A DNA stretch of 25,204 nt from a virus, in IMG/VR virus record IMGVR_UViG_3300034101_002454, positions 1 through 25,204 of that record, one strand, 5' to 3'. Both the position numbers and the translations under genes were made by a program. Under the pieces are notes generated by a model that was not told where the DNA came from, made no database searches, and was given only the letters and a program-made list of their open reading frames with translations. Position 1 is the stretch's first letter; every line of letters starts with the position of its first letter. Shown piece by piece: positions 9,101-13,796 of this stretch.

Positions 9101-9571
9101 ATCAATTAGGATTGGATTTTTTTCAATATAATTTAAAGAACCTTCACCAATATTTAAACTATCGTGCCATTGTCTTGATTTTGATACAATTTGCTGTATT
9201 GGTAAATCATCCAAACTACTTTTATTACCATTCAATCCAACTTGGATGTAATCCATAATTCCTGGTAATAATCTTCTTAAAGCTGAGGGTGTTATAGTAG
9301 AATTTAAATGATGTTTAGCTACCTCTAGAATGTCTTTATGGGGAACATTAGGTTCAGCTTGTTTTTTTGCATTATCGTAATAAAATTTAAGATATTTGTT
9401 AGCCAACCATACAGATAATTTCTTACCTATTTCATCAAATACTTGAGCCAAGTCTTCATTTAATCCCAACTTATCCATTAGGATTTCCTTCTTGGATTCA
9501 TTCAACAATCCAAACTTATCATTATACTCCTTTAATAATTGTATTATTTTCTTTTGATTAATTAATGACAT
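6191..9571 (-). CDS. Fused double PcfJ-like phage protein
   Basis: I start the gene at the ATG at 9571 (MSLINQKK), giving 1126 residues. The longer in-frame extension to 9646 would run into non-coding AT-rich sequence beside a terminator and gives an unlikely peptide. Module 1 covers residues 1-551 and module 2, starting MNEIYHQNK at 7918, covers 552-1126. Each has the ECERMGHCGRSS, YSLRS, SHLTAS and YQLKGPKNSKP signature and a helical N-terminal part. Module 1 has L-N-E before Ser26 and module 2 has L-T-E before Ala, again like prohead-protease sites. The internal ATG at 7918 might serve as a second start. The fusion may come from a small indel, since another frame meets a stop just before the junction. 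It heads the operon ending at 3036. Function unknown. Confidence 0.7.
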   Translation of the reverse strand: MSLINQKKIIQLLKEYNDKFGLLNESKKEILMDKLGLNEDLAQVFDEIGKKLSVWLANKYLKFYYDNAKKQAEPNVPHKDILEVAKHHLNSTITPSALRRLLPGIMDYIQVGLNGNKSSLDDLPIQQIVSKSRQWHDSLNIGEGSLNYIEKNPILIDFRDEDGNGYYWVDLRTKDSKEECERMGHCGRSSLGSLYSLRSYQQNGKYKVNKSHLTASIGDDGKLYQLKGPKNSKPSEKYHRYILPLFDVKNEDDEYLIQGFGTEYETQEDFKLEDLPMETLKDLYRVRPEIFKSRRLQSKMAEFGIEIEVDPLPTDFDTSIPYEDIRKYIQGDESGFDVVRNFWSKTIYLSEIILSGDYESLENYIDIHGNIYAEDILEKYVSEELKDYMRQIIMIEVPIDEKLKFNQVSLPILIKQTEAGSDISTEISKTYREALLEPVYEDYYPRLIQTLEYYGSIINDTLHGHIKIMGDLSEIVDIDDPKIIEIYNEVYEDFEEIYMDNVVDMIVKRDLIEKPIWEKPSVSEIEINVEIFNKRLYRELNKLEEIIKKESMNEIYHQNKIIKLLKDYNSKHSDTLTEAKSKLEILINKTGLKPDTAQMFDSIAGGLSTFFANKVIDSFQKLTSMPKERVAKELNPTSQLRQDLNSIMDYFINGLNRNKSSLVNLTFEQIKEKSKEWHDSLNVGDSKINYIENNPILIDFRNENGVGYYWVNLQTNNSTEECERMGHCGRSSSGSLYSLRSYRLTPDGKYKVNDSHLTASISNDGILYQLKGPKNSKPKEEYHKFILPLFDLQDEDDDYFIKEFGSEYASSQDFKLEDLPMQTLKDLYEIRPEIFKSRGLKSKMAELGIEIEVEPLPTDFYVEIDFDSIHYYIDNDEVIYTTKNQSSNPYSSRHVVNKTYLSHALLGPNKIDELYEWIGEEYSLPSYKEPSLEKVLKENVYAGLRSHMIRLLKMMKPTEEQLKQLEEVENITEWSLQISRLVANLIRKIDTRNLIINYTYEVYHDCYRDSIADSAIGKLKESLLTTLEGYGSVIWNDYGVAISLDIEGDIGELVDIDDPEVIEVYDGIEEDYGDFSTSDVFKELVGRDIISKPYWRRPDIDEVDIDNDYFNEQLNDSLNYIERYHL

Positions 9572-9630
9572 AATATTTTTTATATAAACTATAAATATTA
9601 AAGATTCTGTCTTTATACCTATTAACCAAC

Positions 9631-9660
9631 AAAAATAAAACCCCACTTTTTATGGTGGGG
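9631..9660 (-). terminator. Rho-independent terminator after the Dps-like gene
   Basis: A 6-bp GC stem (CCCCAC/GTGGGG) with an 8-base loop lies directly after the Dps-like stop codon. T-rich sequence follows on the minus strand. A run of T also follows on the plus strand (9662-9669), so the site may work in both directions. It separates the Dps-like gene from the PcfJ-like operon. Confidence 0.75.
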
Positions 9661-9667
9661 ATTTTTT

Positions 9668-10108
9668 TTATTTCAAGTATTTTAGTTTGTATATTGTTTG
9701 ATTCAAAAGTGTACAGACATTATCAATTTCATTCTGTAACCAACTATCTTTACAACAATCCCTAAGTTTGGTTACTTTATCACAAACATTATGAAAGAAA
9801 GATACAGTTGATTCATTACCTTTATATTCAACTAAAGGATAGTTTTTATAACCTTTAACAATACCATATTTACCTTGATACGATTCTGTAATACTATCTA
9901 TGAGACCAACAATTCCATCATAATAACCTTCTAATGCCTTGTGTTCGGCAAATGATTCAGTTTGAAGGTGAAATGTGTGCGCTTGTGTTCTTGAATGAAA
10001 CAACAATGATATCATTTCAACAAAATCACCTTTATCCGATTCTTGTTCCAGGATTAAACCTCTTTTTTTGGCTTCTTCCATTACGGTTTTTTTAATTTTA
10101 TCTTCCAT
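9668..10108 (-). CDS. Dps/ferritin-like four-helix phage protein
   Basis: 146 residues, helical. H44, H56, D71 and E75 are spaced 12, 15 and 4 apart, the spacing of the ferroxidase ligands in Dps mini-ferritins (E. coli Dps H51, H63, D78, E82). The surrounding sequence (SRTQAHTFHLQTESFAEHKALEG... DSITESYQG, given here in parts) fits helices A and B of that fold. Similar small proteins (DUF5856-like) occur in large phages. It may bind iron, protect DNA from oxidation, or be a structural scaffold built on this fold. L-I-L-E precedes Gln22, so it could also carry a cleavable targeting segment. It is a single-gene unit, with a terminator directly downstream and a TATAAATA box (10116-10123) just before the start. 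Confident in fold, less so in iron chemistry. Confidence 0.65.
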   Translation of the reverse strand: MEDKIKKTVMEEAKKRGLILEQESDKGDFVEMISLLFHSRTQAHTFHLQTESFAEHKALEGYYDGIVGLIDSITESYQGKYGIVKGYKNYPLVEYKGNESTVSFFHNVCDKVTKLRDCCKDSWLQNEIDNVCTLLNQTIYKLKYLK

Positions 10109-10140
10109 ATTTTTTTATTTATAAATATAACAATAAAATG

Positions 10141-10168
10141 AAAAAAGGAGACAATTACGTCTCCTTTT
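10141..10168 (-). terminator. Strong terminator ending the small-gene operon
   Basis: A perfect 10-bp inverted repeat (AAAAGGAGAC/GTCTCCTTTT) has a 6-base loop and is followed by T-rich sequence on the minus strand. It lies 51 bases past the lipoprotein stop. It may also act on the plus strand. Confidence 0.8.
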
Positions 10169-10219
10169 ATAGGACCGATAGAATCGGACTCCACCACCTC
10201 ATTTTTCTAAATAAGGAAA

Positions 10220-10351
10220 CTACTTCTTATGGCAAGAACTATCTTTTTCAACCTTGTGACAGGTTTTATCAACTTTAGTGTAACAAGCTTTCTTTGCTGG
10301 ACAACAAGCTACCATAAGAACTACAAACATACCAAATAAAAACAATTTCAT
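10220..10351 (-). CDS. Tiny Cys/Lys-rich lipoprotein
   Basis: A 43-residue reading frame, MKLFLFGMFVVLMVACCPAK then KKACYTKVDKTCHKVEKDSSCHKK. A basic start and hydrophobic stretch (4-15) lead to a lipobox-like MVAC with Cys16, so signal-peptidase II processing would leave about 28 residues anchored by lipid. The mature part has five cysteines and many lysines. It follows the 91-residue gene by 18 bases and precedes the strong terminator, so it closes that operon. Small phage lipoproteins often block superinfection (the T5 lipoprotein Llp inactivates its TonB-dependent receptor FhuA), but nothing in this sequence proves such a role. A secreted peptide of another kind is possible. Confidence 0.7.
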   Translation of the reverse strand: MKLFLFGMFVVLMVACCPAKKACYTKVDKTCHKVEKDSSCHKK

Positions 10352-10369
10352 ATTCAAGTAATTTAATGT

Positions 10370-10645
10370 TTATTTTGTGACTAGAGCTTCAATCTTTGAT
10401 TTGACAATCTCTGTCATATCATAAGTATTTACATTGGTTGTAATTATTGAATCAACAAGTTTATCATAAGGAATATGTACCAAAAAGTCAACTCCATTGA
10501 AAAATGTTAACGCATTTTTAAGTTCCAAGGATCCTTGTATCATTTTAAGAAACAACTTGAATTGAACATCGTTAATGAAATTCTCGTTAAGGATTGTTCC
10601 AAATTTTTCATTAACAATCTTGATGTTATACATTGTCGTGTTCAT
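10370..10645 (-). CDS. Unknown 91-residue phage protein
   Basis: Starts MNTTMYNIKIVNEKFG and is mixed alpha/beta with no recognised motif, signal or membrane segment. A second in-frame ATG (10633) would trim four residues. Its start overlaps the upstream gene by 20 bp, so translation is probably coupled. It belongs to the small-gene operon that begins at 12023. Unknown function. Confidence 0.65.
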   Translation of the reverse strand: MNTTMYNIKIVNEKFGTILNENFINDVQFKLFLKMIQGSLELKNALTFFNGVDFLVHIPYDKLVDSIITTNVNTYDMTEIVKSKIEALVTK

Positions 10646-10904
10646 TTGTCTGAGTTATTTTATTGTAATTAAATTTACTTGCGAATTCCATTGCGTCTTC
10701 TAAACTATTCCAACACATTTTAGTCCATAAAGAGTTCCAATAAACATCATCTTTTTTTCTGTGGGCTAAAATATACCAGGATAAACCATTTCTTGAAATT
10801 TGTATATGAAAATTATCTTTTCTACAATTCCAGCTTACACTAAGACTAAACTTACCCTCAACTTTTTGATTGAATGTGGTTTTGTTTACAACTTTCTTTT
10901 CCAT
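10626..10904 (-). CDS. Unknown 92-residue Trp-rich phage protein
   Basis: Starts MEKKVVNKTTFNQ. Six tryptophans (for example SWNC, LSWY, VYWNSLWTKMCWNSL) and alternating strands suggest a compact beta-rich fold with a helix at the end (EDAMEFASKFNY). I do not recognise the family. The start overlaps the smpB end by 19 bp, so the two are likely translated together. No signal peptide. Confidence 0.65.
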   Translation of the reverse strand: MEKKVVNKTTFNQKVEGKFSLSVSWNCRKDNFHIQISRNGLSWYILAHRKKDDVYWNSLWTKMCWNSLEDAMEFASKFNYNKITQTNEHDNV

Positions 10905-11302
10905 CCTAATTCTCTATTTAAATCACGTTCTTGAATTGTTTGTCGCTTATCGTGAATCTTCTTCCCTTGTGCCAAAACTATTTCAACTTTAACTAGTCCC
11001 CTATCATTAACATAAATTTTGGTTGGGACAATTGTTAAACCATTAATAAGTTTTGATTTCAATTTATTAAGCTCAGATTTCTTTAATAACAACTTTCTTT
11101 CCCTTTTTGGTTCCCCATTTGGTAAAGATATTGAAATATTTTTAACAAACAATTCTTGGTCTTTGAAATAACAATATGTGTCAGTTAAATTTGCATTTCC
11201 ATTACGGATGGATTTAACTTCCATTCCTGTCAATACAATACCAGCTTGATAGGTTTCAAGGAATGTATATTCAAATTTGGTTTTTCTATTTTCAATATTC
11301 AT
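10886..11302 (-). CDS. smpB: SsrA-binding protein SmpB
   Basis: 138 residues from the ATG at 11302. The longer reading (MMMMKTK from 11323) comes from the upstream gene's acidic tail and is unlikely. The full family signature is present: NRKTKFEY, ETYQAGIVLTGMEVKSIRNG (beta-barrel core), NLTDTY, RKLLLKKSELNKL, GLTIVPTKIY, LVKVEIVLAQGKKIHDKR and the basic C-terminal tail. It is shorter than bacterial SmpB (about 150-160) because the central loop before RKLLL is reduced. SmpB binds tmRNA and guides it into stalled ribosomes for trans-translation. I see no tmRNA gene in this window. In a phage it could support or divert host rescue. It overlaps both neighbours, lying inside an operon of small unknown genes. 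Family call very sure. Confidence 0.93.
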   Translation of the reverse strand: MNIENRKTKFEYTFLETYQAGIVLTGMEVKSIRNGNANLTDTYCYFKDQELFVKNISISLPNGEPKRERKLLLKKSELNKLKSKLINGLTIVPTKIYVNDRGLVKVEIVLAQGKKIHDKRQTIQERDLNRELGWKRKL

Positions 11303-11531
11303 CTTCGTCTTCATCATCATCATATTCTAATTCCCAATTTGCTTCATTGTTTTTGTTTGTGATATATTGTTCCAATTCTTTGGCGACTTCCAAGTATTTT
11401 TCTCTTAACTCGTGGAATTTTTCATCTTTTATTTCTTTGAATGAGGAGTAGTGTTTGAAACAATAATGAAACCCTTCTTCTTTCATTCTGTAATAAACAT
11501 CATTCCAATTTTCTGCTTCTTCTGCTTTCAT
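11292..11531 (-). CDS. Small protein with acidic C-terminal tail
   Basis: 79 residues, starting MKAEEAENWNDVYYRMKEEG. A helical, charged body (EIKDEKFHELREKYLEVAKELEQY region, 31-55) is followed by a tail of Asp and Glu (YDDDEDEDEY). Acidic tails of this kind can mimic nucleic acid or bind basic partners, but that is speculation here. It overlaps smpB by 11 bp. No known family recognised. Confidence 0.65.
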   Translation of the reverse strand: MKAEEAENWNDVYYRMKEEGFHYCFKHYSSFKEIKDEKFHELREKYLEVAKELEQYITNKNNEANWELEYDDDEDEDEY

Positions 11532-11545
11532 AATAATTTTATTTT

Positions 11546-11770
11546 TTAATTCTTAGTTAAATTGGTTTTTATCCAACACCCTATGAATTTAGCTTGTTCA
11601 AGTAATTGTTTTTCAAATTCTTTCGCATCTTCATTTTTAATGAAAACCTTTGCTTGTCTTCGTGTATCATCTGACCATCCCGTTTTTACATACCAAGTTA
11701 CAGTCCAACTTTCAACTTCTGTAACTATTTGTATTTTCTCTTTAGGGAGAAACAATTTTAATAAGTTCAT
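11546..11770 (-). CDS. Unknown 74-residue phage protein
   Basis: Starts MNLLKLFLPKEKIQ. The centre is beta-rich with tryptophans (ESWTVTWYVKTGW), followed by a helix (EDAKEFEKQLLEQAKF). The strand-then-helix pattern recalls the 92-residue gene at 10626-10904 (Trp-rich strands, then a helix with DA-EF), which may hint at distant relation. It lies 14-16 bases from each neighbour in the same operon. Function unknown. Confidence 0.6.
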   Translation of the reverse strand: MNLLKLFLPKEKIQIVTEVESWTVTWYVKTGWSDDTRRQAKVFIKNEDAKEFEKQLLEQAKFIGCWIKTNLTKN

Positions 11771-11786
11771 ATTTTATTTTTTTAAA

Positions 11787-12023
11787 TTATTTTACCAATT
11801 GATAATTTTCATCGTTAATTAATTTCAATACTTTTTTCTCAACAGTGGTGTTCAATGCTGGTTTTCTTGCCATCTCAGTCAAACTTTTAGAAAAGATAAC
11901 CTGATACTTCAATTTGTTGTTATAGTAGTATCTAACAACATAGATGTATTCACCGTTGTCGTTAACAAATAAACCATTGCTTTTTCCTAGTAAAATCTGT
12001 CCCAATGTTTTTTCAGTAGTCAT
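11787..12023 (-). CDS. Unknown 78-residue protein, first gene of the smpB operon
   Basis: I start at the ATG at 12023 (MTTEKTLGQILLG). A longer reading from a TTG at 12089 would translate through the conserved 39-bp element and is rejected. The protein has beta strands (GLFVNDNGEYIYVVRYYYNNKLKYQVIF, in pieces) and a C-terminal helix. No family recognised. It lies directly behind element B, so it is probably the first gene transcribed from it. The operon runs on through smpB to the lipoprotein at 10220. Confidence 0.6.
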   Translation of the reverse strand: MTTEKTLGQILLGKSNGLFVNDNGEYIYVVRYYYNNKLKYQVIFSKSLTEMARKPALNTTVEKKVLKLINDENYQLVK

Positions 12024-12050
12024 ATGATTGTGTTTTTTATTAAGTGATTC

Positions 12051-12089
12051 AATACTATTATAACCAATCAAAAAACCATAAAGTTCCAA
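12051..12089 (-). promoter_or_regulatory. Duplicated 39-bp upstream element, copy B
   Basis: On the minus strand this reads TTGGAACTTTATGGTT, six variable bases, then TTGGTTATAATAGTATT. The other copy at 12889-12927 has the same spacing, and only two bases of the second block differ. It ends 27 bases before the ATG of the smpB operon. TATAAT could serve as a -10 box. I infer a phage promoter or leader element. Confidence 0.65.
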
Positions 12090-12164
12090 GTTTGATTATT
12101 TTTTTTTAGTGTTTTAATTTAAGAAAAAACTACATATATCTGTAATCGTTATAAGTAATAAAAA

Positions 12165-12338
12165 TTACTCAAAATACCCTTGTCCAGAAAACAAAATTTT
12201 TTCACCATCATTACGTTTATAAACAATTTCTCCTGAAATAACATCACTAAGGATGATTGTAACAATTTCATCAAAAATTTCGTTTCCGTAATCAAAAACC
12301 CTAACCATATCACCTCTTTTCAAATTAATATTTTCCAT
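12165..12338 (-). CDS. Unknown 57-residue protein
   Basis: Reads MENINLKRGDMVRVFDYGNE, followed by a beta-rich chain ending SGQGYFE. The LKRGDMVRVFD start and short strands suggest a small beta-barrel (SH3/KOW-like) fold, which is a guess from pattern. It lies 108 bases downstream of the DUF6011-type gene on the same strand. An AT-rich 6-bp hairpin (AGTAAT/ATTACT) overlaps its stop codon and could be a weak terminator. The rest of the downstream gap to element B shows nothing I can name. Confidence 0.6.
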   Translation of the reverse strand: MENINLKRGDMVRVFDYGNEIFDEIVTIILSDVISGEIVYKRNDGEKILFSGQGYFE

Positions 12339-12362
12339 AATCGTAATTTTTACATACTTATA

Positions 12363-12392
12363 ACAACAAATATGTGTAAGTTTTATTGTTGT
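12363..12392. repeat. Inverted repeat upstream of the 57-residue gene
   Basis: ACAACAA and TTGTTGT face each other across 16 bases in the 108-base gap before 12338. It could be an operator half-site pair or a leader hairpin. The rest of the gap is AT-rich, with an orphan copy of AACTCCAATAATTTTT near 12432. Confidence 0.35.
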
Positions 12393-12446
12393 GAATATAA
12401 AGATAAGAAAAGATTTTTAATAAAAACAAAAAACTCCAATAATTTT

Positions 12447-12866
12447 TTATTTACTTGAACAAGTAGGTCCCAAACCTCTTTCAATACTTTGACCATCAGT
12501 CAACACTCTCCCACAACGTAAACAACTACCAGTATGGGAAATTTCAACATTTTCATTCAATAAGTCAAATTTTTCCTCTTCAACTTTGGATAAAACCCAA
12601 GCAATCGCTGTGGCAGTAGGAATGTTAACCACATTTTTTTTATTGTATATTTTACCACTAAAATAAGTTCCAATGCGTTTGAAATTCATATATTCCATCT
12701 CCACACTAATGTGAGTGTACCACTTACCATTGAAAAGGGATCTTGTGATTGTGTAAGTGTATTCCTTGCCGGTTTTAAGTGATTTAATAACAAAAGAAGC
12801 ACCATTGTTATTTTTCTCAGCTTTGAGAACCGAAGTAAGACTTGTTGATGGAATTACGTGTTTCAT
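12447..12866 (-). CDS. DUF6011-type zinc-ribbon phage protein
   Basis: 139 residues from the ATG at 12866 (MKHVIPSTSL). The longer frame to 13037 would translate through a terminator and the 39-bp element A, so I reject it. The C-terminus has CLRCGRVLTDGQSIERGLGPTC, quoted here in two parts: CLRCGRVLTDGQ and SIERGLGPTC. This is the compact Cys-x2-Cys...Gly-x-Gly-Pro-x-Cys motif of DUF6011 domains, common at the ends of phage and actinobacterial proteins. The first 90 residues are beta-rich (SFVIKSLKTGKEYTYTI...KWYTHISVEM, in pieces) and resemble the region that usually precedes this motif. It probably binds zinc; the partner is unknown. It is the first gene behind element A. Confidence 0.75.
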   Translation of the reverse strand: MKHVIPSTSLTSVLKAEKNNNGASFVIKSLKTGKEYTYTITRSLFNGKWYTHISVEMEYMNFKRIGTYFSGKIYNKKNVVNIPTATAIAWVLSKVEEEKFDLLNENVEISHTGSCLRCGRVLTDGQSIERGLGPTCSSK

Positions 12867-12888
12867 ATTTGATATTATTTGTGATGTT

Positions 12889-12927
12889 AATAATAGTATA
12901 ACCAACCCACCAACCATAAAGTTCCAA
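12889..12927 (-). promoter_or_regulatory. Duplicated 39-bp upstream element, copy A
   Basis: Minus strand: TTGGAACTTTATGGTT, six variable bases, then TTGGTTATACTATTATT. It lies between the terminator of the Nudix gene and the ATG at 12866, where a promoter is expected. See copy B at 12051-12089. Confidence 0.65.
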
Positions 12928-12929
12928 CC

Positions 12930-12969
12930 AAATAAAAAAACTCCAATAATTTTTACAATTATCGGAGTT
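12930..12969 (-). terminator. Terminator after the Nudix gene
   Basis: A 13-bp stem (AACTCCGATAATT/AATTATTGGAGTT, one G-U pair) with a 5-base loop is followed by seven T on the minus strand. It lies 65 bases after the Nudix stop and just ahead of element A. Confidence 0.8.
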
Positions 12970-13033
12970 CTATATATTGACCAACATAAGAAAGGGAAGT
13001 TGGGGATTTGTGAAATATAAATATATCGAATTT

Positions 13034-13420
13034 TCAAAAAATCTTATTTATTATAAAAAAAAGTTGATTTTCTACATTATTCGGTAAAGTTTTTTTTGTA
13101 AACCATTTACATTCCTCGTGTTCAAACCCATCCTTAGCCTCATCCAAATCAATATTTATCTTTTTATCAATCTCATATAAGAACAAATAGAACTTCATTC
13201 TTGACCCACCATTCAATGTTGCCACATAATCCAACTTATCAACAATCTGATATCCAGTTTCTTCCCTAAACTCCCTTACAGCACCATCTTGAATATCCTC
13301 ACCTTTCTCCAAATGTCCTCCAGGAACTGACCAAATACCTGGTAAACTCCCTTTCTGACTTCTTTTACATAATAAACAATGATTTTTATATTTTAATAAA
13401 ATACCTGCACAATTTCCCAT
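13034..13420 (-). CDS. Nudix hydrolase
   Basis: 128 residues. The Nudix box is exact: G35-x5-E41-x7-R49-E50-F51-R52-E53-E54-x-G56-Y57. R52, E53 and E54 are the metal-binding helix. Strands before it (GILLKYKNHCLLCKR) and the GSLPGIWSVPGG approach are those of MutT-like and ADP-ribose or (d)NTP pyrophosphohydrolases. Substrate cannot be told. In phages these enzymes clean nucleotide pools, decap RNA or hydrolyse ADP-ribose derivatives. It is transcribed away from the DUF192 gene, with only 26 bases between the two starts. A TATAAATA box lies in that gap on its strand. A terminator follows at 12930-12969. Confidence 0.92.
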   Translation of the reverse strand: MGNCAGILLKYKNHCLLCKRSQKGSLPGIWSVPGGHLEKGEDIQDGAVREFREETGYQIVDKLDYVATLNGGSRMKFYLFLYEIDKKINIDLDEAKDGFEHEECKWFTKKTLPNNVENQLFFIINKIF

Positions 13421-13446
13421 AATGAATTATTATTATATTTATATAT
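13421..13446. promoter_or_regulatory. 26-bp A/T-rich divergent promoter gap
   Basis: Nearly all A/T bases separate the Nudix start (minus) and the DUF192 start (plus). The minus strand carries TATAAATATAAT 12-20 bases before the Nudix ATG. Either both promoters are squeezed into this gap, or the DUF192 gene is transcribed as a near-leaderless message. Confidence 0.45.
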
Positions 13447-13794
13447 ATGAAGTTAAGTATAAATGACAACATTTTCAAGGTAAAAGTTCAAACATCTCCT
13501 GAAGAAACTCAAGAAGGTATGATAAATAAAACCTTTGACAAAACATTCAATGGAATGTTATTTGTAATGAAAAACCAAGAACATGGTTTTTGGATGAAAA
13601 ATTGTATAATCCCCCTAGATATAATCTTTATTGATAATGATGTAATAACCAAAATACATCACAATTGTCCTCCTTGTGAAACAAAAATATGTAAATCATA
13701 CACTGGTGAAGGAAACTTTATACTTGAAGTTAGAGGTGGAACTTGTAAGAAATTAGGGATAAAAAAGGGGGATAATGTATTATTCCCCCTTTAA
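13447..13794 (+). CDS. DUF192 family protein
   Basis: 115 residues. The family core is plain: TSPEETQEGMINK (16-28), NGMLFVM (35-41), GFWMKNCIIPLDIIFID (47-63) and VRGGTC or EVRGGTCKKLGIKKGD near the end. DUF192 is a small beta-rich domain of unknown biochemistry, found in bacteria, archaea and some phages. Bacterial relatives often have a signal peptide; this one has none, so it should act in the cytoplasm. It is one of the few plus-strand genes here. Its stop is only two bases from the stop of the convergent DHH gene, with no terminator between them, so the transcripts should overlap at their 3' ends. Confidence 0.88.
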   Translation: MKLSINDNIFKVKVQTSPEETQEGMINKTFDKTFNGMLFVMKNQEHGFWMKNCIIPLDIIFIDNDVITKIHHNCPPCETKICKSYTGEGNFILEVRGGTCKKLGIKKGDNVLFPL

Positions 13795-13796
13795 TC

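Larger units (their letters stand above)
4548..9571 (-). repeat. Tandem triplication of a ~550-codon module
   Basis: Three homologous modules lie head to tail: 9571-7919, 7918-6191 and 6194-4548. They are 551, 575 and 548 codons long. Shared anchors, in order, are LLKEYN or LLKDYN, GLNGNKSSL or GLNRNKSSL, W-HDSLN, PILIDFR, ECERMGHCGRSS, YQLKGPKNSKP and RPEIF. The first two are fused in frame; the third is a separate gene. Confidence 0.9.

Noticed and set aside
4548-9571. CRISPR-like or short tandem repeat array
   Set aside because: The repetition is at the level of 550-codon protein modules that have diverged in DNA; there are no short regular repeats with spacers.
9572-9646. 25-residue extension of the double PcfJ-like protein
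   Set aside because: It reads through A/T-rich intergenic sequence next to a terminator. The MSLINQKK start aligns with its paralogue's start.
10170-10202. CCGAT-AGA-ATCGG hairpin followed by ACTCCACCACCTC, looking like the 3' end of a tRNA or a tRNA remnant
   Set aside because: No acceptor, D or anticodon arm can be folded around it on either strand, and a proper 7-base T loop with paired stem is absent. It stays an unexplained hairpin after the terminator.
12024-12089. TTG-started extension of the 78-residue gene
   Set aside because: It would translate the duplicated 39-bp element B, whose other copy is non-coding.
12867-13037. N-terminal extension of the DUF6011-type gene with two hydrophobic stretches
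   Set aside because: The extension crosses the Nudix terminator and the conserved element A. The apparent membrane segments are translated regulatory DNA.
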